38,190 nt of DNA, taken from TMED23 sp913054205. GTDB lineage: Bacteria; Pseudomonadota; Alphaproteobacteria; Rhodospirillales; UBA2165. The notes below the pieces were generated by a model. That model did not search any database. It worked only from the letters and a program-made list of their open reading frames with translations, and was not told the origin of the DNA. Position 1 is the first letter of the stretch. The number at the start of each line of letters is the position of its first letter. The stretch lies in assembly GCA_046582495.1 (NCBI GenBank), contig JAYGEG010000045.1, positions 1 to 38,190 of the forward strand, given 5' to 3'. Made by a program: the position numbers and the translations under genes. Below, piece after piece: positions 23,012 through 30,416 of the stretch.

Positions 23012-24109
23012 TTAGGTACCCACAAATTCAGTTAGGGCATCGACGACAATTTTCATCTCATCTTCAAGGCCAATGGAAATACGCAATGCATCGGGCAAGC
23101 CATATCCTGCCATGCGTCGCACGATGATGCCTTTGGATTTTAAAAATTCATCCGCCGACTCAGCTGTCGCATTTTTGCCGGGATCTTCTGGAAAATGTAC
23201 CAGCACGAAATTGCAGACACTATCTGGCACTTCAAGGCCAAGCGCTCGAATTTGTTCTGTCGTCCAGGCGAGCCACTTTTTATTGTGCTCTTGAGACATT
23301 TTTACAAATTCTTGGTCTTGGATGGCAGCAACGCCGGCGACCATAGCGGGGTAGGCGACATTGAACGGGCTCCGCATGCGATTGAGAATGTCGATCACAT
23401 CATCCGGTGCATAGCCCCAGCCAAGCCGTAATCCACCCATTCCGTAGATCTTTGAAAACGTCCGAAGCATGACGACATTGTCATGGGAGGCGACAAATCC
23501 CGCACCGTCGGAGTAATCATCGCGATCGACAAATTCGGCATACGCAGAATCTATCACCAAAAGTATATCTTCCGGCAGGCCGTCGATCAGGCGTTGCACC
23601 TCGGATTTCGGCAAATAGGTGCCGGTCGGATTGTTGGGATTGGCAATAAAAATCAGCTTGGTATTTTCAGTGACGTGCGAAAGCATTTGGTCGACATCAA
23701 TGGTAATACCATTTTCCGGCGCGCCAATTACGGTGGCTCCGACAGTCCGGCCATAGATCGGGTACATCGCAAAACCATGCGCAGAGTACAGAATTTCATC
23801 GCCCGGACCGGCATAGGAGCGGCAAAGCAGGCTGATCAATTCGTCAGAGCCTGCACCGCAGATGATGTTTTCTTTCGGCAAATTATTTTTATCTGCCAAC
23901 AGATCACGTATTTCGTTGCTGTCGCCATCTGGGTAGCGATGGAACTCTCCAGCAATTTTTTTGAGCGCCTCTTGTGTTTTTGGGCTCGGGCCAAAAGCGC
24001 CTTCGTTTGAGGCGAGCTTGATCACCCGGTCAAAACCGGTGATTTCAGACTCGCCGCCAACATAGGGGGCAATATTTGTGAGGCCAGCTAGTGGTTTGGG
24101 AGAAGCCAT
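23012..24109 (-). CDS. hisC: Histidinol-phosphate/aromatic aminotransferase (HisC family)
   Basis: Fold-type I PLP aminotransferase. In this position, between chorismate mutase and TyrA, it probably also transaminates phenylpyruvate and 4-hydroxyphenylpyruvate (or prephenate), while the family also serves histidine synthesis. From the ATG at 24109 the protein is 365 residues: the aspartate/amino-acid pocket LASNEGAFGPS near 32-43, ANPNNPTG at 156-163, and the PLP lysine K220 in TFSKIYGMGGLRLGW. The open frame runs to 24190, but a good AAGGAC ribosome binding site ahead of 24109 and family length support that start, 10 nt after the upstream stop. It is followed by tyrA with a 1-nt gap. Confidence 0.93.
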   Translation of the reverse strand: MASPKPLAGLTNIAPYVGGESEITGFDRVIKLASNEGAFGPSPKTQEALKKIAGEFHRYPDGDSNEIRDLLADKNNLPKENIICGAGSDELISLLCRSYAGPGDEILYSAHGFAMYPIYGRTVGATVIGAPENGITIDVDQMLSHVTENTKLIFIANPNNPTGTYLPKSEVQRLIDGLPEDILLVIDSAYAEFVDRDDYSDGAGFVASHDNVVMLRTFSKIYGMGGLRLGWGYAPDDVIDILNRMRSPFNVAYPAMVAGVAAIQDQEFVKMSQEHNKKWLAWTTEQIRALGLEVPDSVCNFVLVHFPEDPGKNATAESADEFLKSKGIIVRRMAGYGLPDALRISIGLEDEMKIVVDALTEFVGT

Positions 24110-24119
24110 TTTTTTGTCC

Positions 24120-25052
24120 TTAGCCTGTGTTGCCATTATTCTTATTGGGCGCGAGCGCATCAGCGCCAATCGGCACGGCGTATCCGCCAAGGATTGTCGC
24201 CTGGTTTAGCTGATCGTCAAATTCTTCAATCAACCGGCCAAATTTTTCATCATCAGGCAATATGAGGTCTTCCGCTTTGATAAGTGTCAGCCATCGCTCA
24301 GGCGCTTGATCATTATGCCACGTCGTGACAACCGCACCCTCCATTCCATTTTCCACCAATTTGGCATCAATCTTGGAACTCAATATGTTTTCAGCCAAAT
24401 CTAGCACGAAATAGCTGCAATCCGCGCCGGATGGATCGACTTCACTTTTAGCAATGACTAGGCAATCCAAGGCGTTGCTTATCGACCGCCCGTTGAGGTC
24501 AATTGGATTAACGAAAGGCAGCCTTGAAATAATACGCGGCGGCCGCGAACCGCCATTGCTTTCCTGAACGGCGAGATAGCGCCACCACGGATCATCCTCT
24601 TGGCGGTCGGGCAGCGGCAATATACCAACCGAGCACTCATCTGCGATCACAGCCTCAATAACGCGGCGCTGGGATGCATAACAGGTCATTTGAGTGTAGG
24701 TGCCAAAATGTCCGCGCGCCGCGGCAAAATAACCCCAACCATCGTCATCACCATTTTTTTTGTCTTCCGGCGCATACACGCCAACTGAAAAAGGACCCTG
24801 CGCTTGCAACGAAGCGCTTAAGATTTCGCGCCATATTCGAATAAGTTCGGGTTTGGGGAAATGTCCATGGTGGCGTTCAATCAGGGCGCGCAGAATTTGG
24901 GCTTCGCGACCCGGCTTTAATTTGACCTCTCCATCCTGCTTAACTCTCTTAACTTCGAGCGATATCTCGGCTCTTCGGGTCAGGAGGTTTTGAATTTCGA
25001 CGTCGATTGTGTCGAGTTCATCGCGCAGGTTCTTTAATTGATCTTCAGACAT
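24120..25052 (-). CDS. Chorismate mutase with degenerate prephenate-dehydratase-like domain
   Basis: N-terminal AroQ-type chorismate mutase (about 1-85) converts chorismate to prephenate. R10, R27, K38, R49 and E50 align with the E. coli active-site residues R11, R28, K39, R51 and E52. The remaining about 220 residues look like a prephenate-dehydratase module that has lost its signatures: GHFGTYTQMTCYAS sits where GPxGTFSHxA is expected and CSVGILPLPD where YGVVPIENS is expected, while the catalytic TRF has become SRL. So only the mutase activity is supported, and the C-terminal part may be regulatory or act on another ligand. First gene of the mutase-hisC-tyrA cluster. The ATG at 25052 follows an accepted divergent gap with metX. 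Confidence 0.85.
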   Translation of the reverse strand: MSEDQLKNLRDELDTIDVEIQNLLTRRAEISLEVKRVKQDGEVKLKPGREAQILRALIERHHGHFPKPELIRIWREILSASLQAQGPFSVGVYAPEDKKNGDDDGWGYFAAARGHFGTYTQMTCYASQRRVIEAVIADECSVGILPLPDRQEDDPWWRYLAVQESNGGSRPPRIISRLPFVNPIDLNGRSISNALDCLVIAKSEVDPSGADCSYFVLDLAENILSSKIDAKLVENGMEGAVVTTWHNDQAPERWLTLIKAEDLILPDDEKFGRLIEEFDDQLNQATILGGYAVPIGADALAPNKNNGNTG

Positions 25053-25138
25053 AATGGTATAGAGTTTTGTTGGTTCCCAAATTTCTTTTGCTCTCAGTCA
25101 CCTAGGCGACATTGGCAGGCGACAGTGATAGTCTGCTG

Positions 25139-25198
25139 AAGCCTTAAAATCAAAGAAAAGATTGACAGAATAGCGCTAGATTCATAGCTAAGGGGCTT
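25139..25198 (+). promoter_or_regulatory. Possible structured leader upstream of metX
   Basis: AAGCCTTA at 25139-25146 can pair with TAAGGGGCTT at 25189-25198 with a GG bulge, enclosing an AGCGCT palindrome and the tract AGCTAAGGGG. This is followed by TTATTTT. A TTGACA lies at 25162-25167, without a clear -10. The AGCTAA block recalls SAM-II type met leaders, but the expected P1 partner strand and A-rich linker are absent. I offer it only as a possible structure. Confidence 0.2.
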
Positions 25199-25267
25199 AT
25201 TTTACTCGGTCTTTACCTATTTTTGCGAAATTTGCTGAAAATAGCTAACCACCAATTCGAAAATGAC

Positions 25268-26452
25268 ATGTTGATGAATGACCAGAACGGCGAGATTGCC
25301 GCAACTTCCGTGGAAAACAGTGACGCTGGCAAGCAGGTTACGCTTGGCACCGATGAGCCTCTGCGTCTGGATTGCGGCGTTGAGCTTTCCAATTTTACTG
25401 TCGCTTACGAGTCTTATGGTACTTTAAATGAAAATAAGACAAATGCCATTTTGGTTTGCCATGCCTTAAGCATGGATCAATACGTGTCCGGCACAAACCC
25501 GATTACCGGAAATCCGGGTTGGTGGGCGACGGTTATCGGTCCGGGTAAACTTATCGACACCAATAGATATTTTGTGCTGTGTCCGAATATCCTCGGTGGA
25601 TGTATGGGGACAACGGGACCAAAGGAAATAAATCCTGAAACAGGTAAGCCATGGGGGCTGGATTTTCCGGTGATCACTGTTTCCGACATGGTCCGGGCCC
25701 AGGCGTTGCTTTTGGATCACTTGGGCATTGATCAGCTGTTTTGTGCCATCGGTGGCTCCATGGGCGGTATGCAGGTGTTGGAATGGGCTGCAGCCTATCC
25801 TGAGCGACTGTTCTCTGCCGTGCCTATCGCGACGGCTTCGCATCATTCAGCGCAAAACATCGCCTTCCATGAAGTTGGTCGTCAGGCAATTATGGCCGAT
25901 CCAGATTGGCTTGGCGGCGACTATCTTAATCAAGATGGCCGACCGCACCGCGGATTGGCGATTGCAAGGATGATTGCGCATATTACGTATTTGTCTGAGC
26001 CGGCACTGCAAAATAAATTTGGCCGGCGGTTGCAGGATCGCGACGCGGTTTCTTTTGGATTTGATGCCGACTTTCAGGTGGAGAGTTATTTGCGCCATCA
26101 AGGCGGTACGTTCGTGGATCGTTTTGATGCCAACTCCTATCTCTATATCACGCGGGCGATGGATTATTTTGATCTTGCTGAGCGACATGGTGATGGCGTT
26201 TTAGCCGAAGCTTTTCGGGACGTTGAGACGCGTTTTTGCGTTATTTCGTTTACCAGTGATTGGCTGTATCAAACGGCTGAAAGTCGCGCCATCGTCAAAG
26301 CGCTTAATGCGGTGGCTGCAAATGTTAGTTTTGCCGAGATTGAGTCTGATAAAGGCCATGATGCTTTTCTGTTGGAAGAACCAGAGTTCTGGAAAGTGCT
26401 TTCAGGTTTTCTTAAAGGCGCTGCCGAGCGTTATGGATTGGTCGACAAATGA
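25268..26452 (+). CDS. metX: Homoserine O-acyltransferase (MetX)
   Basis: Alpha/beta-hydrolase-fold enzyme that acylates homoserine (acetyl- or succinyl-CoA) to start methionine synthesis in the cytoplasm. The 394-residue protein has NAILVCHALSMDQYVSG, the nucleophile elbow GGSMGG with S164, D331 in FTSDWLY and H364 in DKGHDAFLLE. The frame opens at a TTG at 25223, but the ATG at 25268 (or 25274) gives the usual N-terminus; no strong ribosome binding site decides. It overlaps metW by 4 nt, an association typical of proteobacterial MetX. Acetyl versus succinyl specificity is not settled by these motifs. Confidence 0.95.
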   Translation: MLMNDQNGEIAATSVENSDAGKQVTLGTDEPLRLDCGVELSNFTVAYESYGTLNENKTNAILVCHALSMDQYVSGTNPITGNPGWWATVIGPGKLIDTNRYFVLCPNILGGCMGTTGPKEINPETGKPWGLDFPVITVSDMVRAQALLLDHLGIDQLFCAIGGSMGGMQVLEWAAAYPERLFSAVPIATASHHSAQNIAFHEVGRQAIMADPDWLGGDYLNQDGRPHRGLAIARMIAHITYLSEPALQNKFGRRLQDRDAVSFGFDADFQVESYLRHQGGTFVDRFDANSYLYITRAMDYFDLAERHGDGVLAEAFRDVETRFCVISFTSDWLYQTAESRAIVKALNAVAANVSFAEIESDKGHDAFLLEEPEFWKVLSGFLKGAAERYGLVDK

Positions 26453-27078
26453 TGACGGAACAGCAAAAGCGGTTAATCCGCGTCGATCTCCAATTGATTG
26501 CTGAAATGGTCGAGCCTGGCAGCCGCCTGCTTGATGTCGGTTGCGGTGATGGCGAGCTATTGGATTATCTGAACCATGAAAAGAAAGTTGATGGCCGAGG
26601 GATCGAGCTCAGCAAAGAAGGTGTGAACGCCTGCGTATCTGCGGGACTTTCGGTGATCCAAGGAGATGCAGATCAGGATCTCGACGATTACCCGGATCAT
26701 GCTTTTGACTATGTCGTGCTCGGTCAAACTCTCCAGGCGACGCGTGAACCCCATAACGTGCTGGCCAATCTTGTCCGCATTGGCAAACACGCCATTGTTT
26801 CATTTCCGAATTTCGGCTATTGGCGCGTGCGCGCCGGATTGTTATTTGGCGGCCGGATGCCTCAAACAAAATCGCTTTCCTACAATTGGTATGACACCCC
26901 GAACATTCATTTTTGCACAATCAAAGACTTCGTCGCGCTGTGCAGCATGTTAGGCATCCAGATCGAAAAAGGGTATGCCCTCGATCGTCGAGGCCAGGCA
27001 CGGCAAATTGGTGATTCCGGAATGCGTTTCGCCAATCTAAGAGGCGAGCAGGCGGTTTTCTTCCTCAAAAAATCATAA
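26449..27078 (+). CDS. metW: Methionine biosynthesis protein MetW
   Basis: Rossmann-fold, methyltransferase-like protein of 209 residues that partners MetX. Motif I is LLDVGCGDGELLDYL (27-41), acidic strand GRGIELSKEGVNAC, then DYVVLGQTLQATREP and the MetW signature SFPNFGYWRVRAGLLFGGRMPQT and YNWYDTPNIHFCTIKDF. In several bacteria MetW is needed with MetX for efficient homoserine acylation; the molecular role is not fully settled. Its ATG overlaps the metX stop (ATGA), so coupled translation is expected. A second ATG at 26452 is an equally possible start. It is convergent with the next gene, 13 nt apart. Confidence 0.95.
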   Translation: MMTEQQKRLIRVDLQLIAEMVEPGSRLLDVGCGDGELLDYLNHEKKVDGRGIELSKEGVNACVSAGLSVIQGDADQDLDDYPDHAFDYVVLGQTLQATREPHNVLANLVRIGKHAIVSFPNFGYWRVRAGLLFGGRMPQTKSLSYNWYDTPNIHFCTIKDFVALCSMLGIQIEKGYALDRRGQARQIGDSGMRFANLRGEQAVFFLKKS

Positions 27079-27091
27079 AAATTTCAGCCGA

Positions 27092-27805
27092 CTATTGGTT
27101 GGGCACAATTACATAGCCACGTCGTTTCGAGGTCTTTAGCGTCGGCGTTGCAGCATATATTTGCTTGCTGGCCTCAATAGAAATGATGCCACCGACAGCC
27201 CTCAACCAACGCCGGCCGACATTCTCCCAAACAGGTGCAGAGGATATTACCATTCTAGAACGACTCGGGGGTACGTAGAGAGCCGCACGTTTTGCGACCG
27301 GCGTAAACATAGTGTCACGTAGAAGCCGAGTGAGTTGAGTTTGGCTGTAAGGGCGCCCGAATCCAAAGGGTGTGCGCTCTAGTCTTGCCCATATACCGCG
27401 CCGGTTGGGAGCGATGATTATCAGGCGACCGCTGCCGGACAATACACGCCAAATTTCGCGCATCATTGGCCGGATGGATTCGCTGCATTCCACTGCATGA
27501 ACTAATACTACCCGGTCTATGGAGAGATCGGGCAGCGGCAATTCCGCTTCATCCGTCAAAATGGTTTGCCCAGGGCCTTCATGAGGCCAATGAAGAACGC
27601 CCTGCGAGGCAGGCATGGCGGCGATGACCCGACTGGCCTCGCCCCGAAACGCATTTAAATAGGGTGTCGCAAATCCGATCCCAAGCACACTCATTCCAGA
27701 AACATCTGGCCAGATTTCGCGAAGATGTCGTCCAATCATACGCCGCGCTACACGGCCCAACGGGTCGGCATAAAACTCCTGAAGATCAACGACATCTAAC
27801 CACAT
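27092..27805 (-). CDS. Class I SAM-dependent methyltransferase (type 11-like)
   Basis: A 237-residue protein starting MWLDVVDLQEFYADPLGRVARRMIG, an N-terminal phrase I know from an alphaproteobacterial methyltransferase group often found next to the glyoxalase II gene. Motif I is relaxed: VLGIGFATPYLN. The later motifs are DLSIDRVVLVHAVECSES (motif II/III) and REIWRVLSGSGRLIIIAPNRRGIWAR, the type 11 pattern. C-terminal part includes RTPFGFGRPYSQTQL. Substrate unknown. The frame opens at 27877, but ATG 27805 gives the recurring family start. Convergent with metW and divergent from the XRE gene with about 240 nt between; that gap is AT-rich and holds no gene. Confidence 0.8.
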   Translation of the reverse strand: MWLDVVDLQEFYADPLGRVARRMIGRHLREIWPDVSGMSVLGIGFATPYLNAFRGEASRVIAAMPASQGVLHWPHEGPGQTILTDEAELPLPDLSIDRVVLVHAVECSESIRPMMREIWRVLSGSGRLIIIAPNRRGIWARLERTPFGFGRPYSQTQLTRLLRDTMFTPVAKRAALYVPPSRSRMVISSAPVWENVGRRWLRAVGGIISIEASKQIYAATPTLKTSKRRGYVIVPNQ

Positions 27806-28047
27806 CAGGATAATATGTTCTGAAATAGCACATTTTTCTATCAAATTAGTGAGTTGGGCGCGGTTTTTAGGTAACAAGACCTACTGGAAATTCCCGATTC
27901 AACTCTAGGGAATACCGGCACATTTGAGCTCATAAAGCCAAAAATGAGGTATGGGAGTATGTAATTTCAATCTTAGGTTAAAATTTAACATTGAATTTAA
28001 GTTTGGACTAACAATCTTTGAGTCAGCCCCTCCTTATAGTTAAATAG

Positions 28048-28464
28048 ATGATGAAGTTTGGTATAACAATGGATCCCGTGAGAAAATCTAATAATCGTCC
28101 CACTGAAACTGATAAGTATGTTGGAGCTCGCATCCGCGAACGCCGGATTATGATGGGGTTGAGTCAGCAAGACATAACCGACTTGATCGGTGTTACCTAT
28201 CAGCAGGCGCACAAATATGAGCGCGGTATAAACCGTATTTCCGCAAGTAGATTATATGATATTGCTGGTGTCCTCAAAGTAGAGGTAAGCTTTTTCTTCG
28301 ACGATTTGGAAGCTGGATCAAATGACAATGAGGTCGCGCCTACACAGCGCATGTGTTTGGAATTGGCGCGCAATTTTATGTCTATTCAGGATAAATCTCA
28401 GCAAGAGGCATTGAGCCAGATGGCACGTGTTTTGGCTGAGAACAATGAATTACAGCCCGCCTAA
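28048..28464 (+). CDS. XRE family helix-turn-helix transcriptional regulator
   Basis: A 138-residue DNA-binding protein with a Cro/C1-type HTH at about 27-81 (VGARIRERRIMMGLSQQDITDLIGVTYQQAHKYERG) and a short regulatory tail. The pattern closely matches the small SinR-like XRE regulators found as single copies in most alphaproteobacteria, where TYQQVQKYE is usual; here it is TYQQAHKYE. Targets are not evident. Start ATG at 28048 (further ATGs at 28051 and 28069) lacks a clear Shine-Dalgarno sequence. It is convergent with the SUMF1-like gene, 9 nt apart. The AT-rich upstream contains three TTAA copies; their spacing does not match a CtrA site. Confidence 0.85.
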   Translation: MMKFGITMDPVRKSNNRPTETDKYVGARIRERRIMMGLSQQDITDLIGVTYQQAHKYERGINRISASRLYDIAGVLKVEVSFFFDDLEAGSNDNEVAPTQRMCLELARNFMSIQDKSQQEALSQMARVLAENNELQPA

Positions 28465-28473
28465 ATTTCAGAT

Positions 28474-29289
28474 TTAATCGATTTCCCGAAACGCGCGAAA
28501 GCCAATGAAATAGCTGTACACGCGGGTGTCGTTACGCGCCCGGGAGGCAGAACGTGAAACCCGTGACAGATAGTACCAGGCGCCGCCTTTCACCACTTTA
28601 CTTTGGCATTTTTTTAAGACTTTCGGCGATCCATCTGTCGGCAGGTTTTTGTGACTTTTACTCCAGCAATCAGTAACATGCTCCAATACATTGCCATGAA
28701 CGTCATAGAGACCCCATGCATTCGGTTTAAACCGTCCGACCGGCGCTGATTTAATGCCACTCCATTTTGTTCCACAGCCACGGCAATTGGCGCCGTCCGG
28801 CAGCATTTGATCGCCCCAAGAAAATTCTGTTTTTGTACCAGCACGGGCGGCGTATTCCCATTCAGCCTCAGAAGGTAGACGATAGGTATGGCCTGTCTTT
28901 TTGGAAATCCATGCCATATATTCGGCAATATCCTTTGGAAGCACATTCATCACCGGGCGTTTGCCCCGACCCCAATCACGGTCAAACGGCTTTTTTTTGC
29001 AGCCACCTTCTGCGTGGCAAGCATCCCATTCATCAAAAGTTATTTCGTAACGGCTGACGGCTAAAGGCTTGGAAATCGTAATCTGGGTCACGGGCAATTC
29101 GCGTTTTTTGCCTTTTGTGGAGCCCATCTTGAATGAACCAGCCGGGATCACCGTCATTTCCGGGCAGATCGTGCAATCTCTGAATATATCGCCGGGTTTA
29201 AGCGTCTTTCCTGCCTCAGCATAGGCGCTACCGGAGGTGATTGTTAAAATTACAATTAAAGCTGAGATAAATTGGAAATTCGTTTTCAT
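28474..29289 (-). CDS. Exported SUMF1/formylglycine-generating-enzyme-like protein, catalytic cysteines absent
   Basis: A 271-residue protein with a signal peptide (about 1-24, ending AYA) and a C-type-lectin-like SUMF1 domain: MTVIPAGSFKMGS, VSRYEITFDEWDAC, YRLPSEAEWEYAARAG, WGLYDVHGNVLEHVTDCW, VKGGAWYY and a final GFRAFREI. In true formylglycine-generating enzyme two cysteines follow the GGSW motif; here the same places hold Tyr and Ser, so sulfatase activation is unlikely. GNVWEW has become GNVLEH. Four or more other cysteines (DCTICPE, CHAEGGC, CRGCG) suggest disulfides or metal binding in the periplasm. Located after korAB's terminator and with AGGAAC as ribosome binding site. Role unknown. 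Confidence 0.85.
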   Translation of the reverse strand: MKTNFQFISALIVILTITSGSAYAEAGKTLKPGDIFRDCTICPEMTVIPAGSFKMGSTKGKKRELPVTQITISKPLAVSRYEITFDEWDACHAEGGCKKKPFDRDWGRGKRPVMNVLPKDIAEYMAWISKKTGHTYRLPSEAEWEYAARAGTKTEFSWGDQMLPDGANCRGCGTKWSGIKSAPVGRFKPNAWGLYDVHGNVLEHVTDCWSKSHKNLPTDGSPKVLKKCQSKVVKGGAWYYLSRVSRSASRARNDTRVYSYFIGFRAFREID

Positions 29290-29300
29290 ATTTTGAGTTC

Positions 29301-29317
29301 CTGTTGCTGCACAACAG
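29301..29317 (-). other. Small perfect hairpin in the SUMF1-like leader
   Basis: CTGTTG at 29301-29306 and CAACAG at 29312-29317 form a perfect 6-bp stem with a 5-nt loop, 12 nt upstream of the start codon at 29289 and overlapping the region just ahead of its ribosome binding site. It may tune translation, but no regulator is evident. Confidence 0.3.
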
Positions 29318-29325
29318 AATAAAGA

Positions 29326-29357
29326 AAACCGCTTACATTATCAAATGAAGCGGCTTT
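29326..29357 (-). terminator. Rho-independent terminator after korB
   Basis: On the minus strand, arms at 29348-29357 and 29326-29334 pair over about 9 bp (AAGCCGCTT with AAGCGGTTT, one G-T pair) around a 13-nt loop and are followed by TTTTCTTT. It sits about 30 nt past the korB stop, so it would end the korAB transcript before the SUMF1-like gene. Confidence 0.6.
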
Positions 29358-29386
29358 CCATGACATTTTTTAAACTTATTTTTGAC

Positions 29387-30412
29387 TTATTCGACGGTCC
29401 AGGTTGGCGCACTATTCAGCAGATCATTCAGGCTCGGTGACGGATGCGCCTTCTTTTCGGCCTCAACCTGAGCATGAACGGCAGATTCGTAGGTTTCCGC
29501 CGGATCACAATACAGCACGCCGATCGCAACTGGGTAAGCAGGTGCTTCCATCTGTGCTAGGAGCGTTGCCAATATTTTATTGGTTTCATCATGCACCATC
29601 AGATCAGCTTCTGTGACACCGTTTTTTCCGATGGTTACAATTTCCAGTTCAATCTTGCCAGACTTCATCCGCAGACCTTTGTCTTTATCGGTACCAAAAA
29701 TAAGTGGCTTGCCATGCTCGACAACAATCTGCATGTCAGCGGCAACGTTCTTGGCGGTAAACTGATCGAAAACGCCGTCGTTATAAACAATACAGTTTTG
29801 GAAAATTTCTACGAAGGATGCTCCTCTATGTGCGTGAGCACGTTTAAATACTTCAGGCAAAGATTTCACTTGGGAATCGATGCCGCGAGCAACAAAACGA
29901 GCGCCGCAGCCTAACGCATATAAAGTGGCTGATAAGGGACTGTCGACCGACCCCAATGGCGTCGACGGTGATCGTGTGCCAATCTTTGATGTTGGTGAAT
30001 ATTGACCCTTGGTCAGGCCGTAAATTTCATTGTTGAACAGAATGTACTGTAAATCGACATTGCGCCGCAAAACATGCATCAAGTGATTGCCGCCGATCGA
30101 CAGCGAATCGCCATCACCTGAAATAACCCAAATATCCAAATCAGGGTTAGCCAGTTTGACACCGGTAGCAAGTGAGGCGGCTCGGCCGTGGATCGTATGA
30201 AATCCGTAAGTCGACATATAATAAGGAAAACGCGCCGCGCAGCCGATGCCAGAGATAAAAACTGTTTTTTCCATTGGCGCTTGAAGGTCTGCTAAAGTTT
30301 TCTGCATCGCACGGACAATGGCGTAATCGCCACAGCCTGGGCACCAGCGAACTTCCTGGTCTGATGCATAATCTTTGGCGGTTAATTTTTCCGGAGGGGT
30401 GGCAATATTCAT
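29387..30412 (-). CDS. korB: 2-oxoacid (2-oxoglutarate):ferredoxin oxidoreductase beta subunit
   Basis: Thiamine-diphosphate subunit of the KorAB complex, which oxidatively decarboxylates 2-oxoglutarate (or a related 2-oxoacid) to acyl-CoA with ferredoxin as electron acceptor, or runs in reverse. From ATG 30412 the protein is 341 residues. Cluster ligands and landmarks are RWCPGCGDYAI, SGIGCAARFPYY and the TPP-binding GDGDSLSIGGNHLMH...NNEIYGLTKGQYSPTS, with the later Cys in IFQNCIVYND. The open frame runs to 30508 and overlaps korA, but the ATG at 30412 lies 4 nt after the korA stop and gives the usual start. 2-oxoglutarate is the most likely substrate by family resemblance. Confidence 0.93.
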   Translation of the reverse strand: MNIATPPEKLTAKDYASDQEVRWCPGCGDYAIVRAMQKTLADLQAPMEKTVFISGIGCAARFPYYMSTYGFHTIHGRAASLATGVKLANPDLDIWVISGDGDSLSIGGNHLMHVLRRNVDLQYILFNNEIYGLTKGQYSPTSKIGTRSPSTPLGSVDSPLSATLYALGCGARFVARGIDSQVKSLPEVFKRAHAHRGASFVEIFQNCIVYNDGVFDQFTAKNVAADMQIVVEHGKPLIFGTDKDKGLRMKSGKIELEIVTIGKNGVTEADLMVHDETNKILATLLAQMEAPAYPVAIGVLYCDPAETYESAVHAQVEAEKKAHPSPSLNDLLNSAPTWTVE

Positions 30413-30416
30413 TATG

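Noticed and set aside
25162..25190. Full sigma-70 promoter for metX
   Set aside because: TTGACA is perfect, but the candidate -10 (TAGCTA) matches only 2 of 6.
27978..28000. Possible CtrA site upstream of the XRE gene
   Set aside because: TTAA copies are present, but their gaps are 3 and 8 nt instead of the consensus 7.
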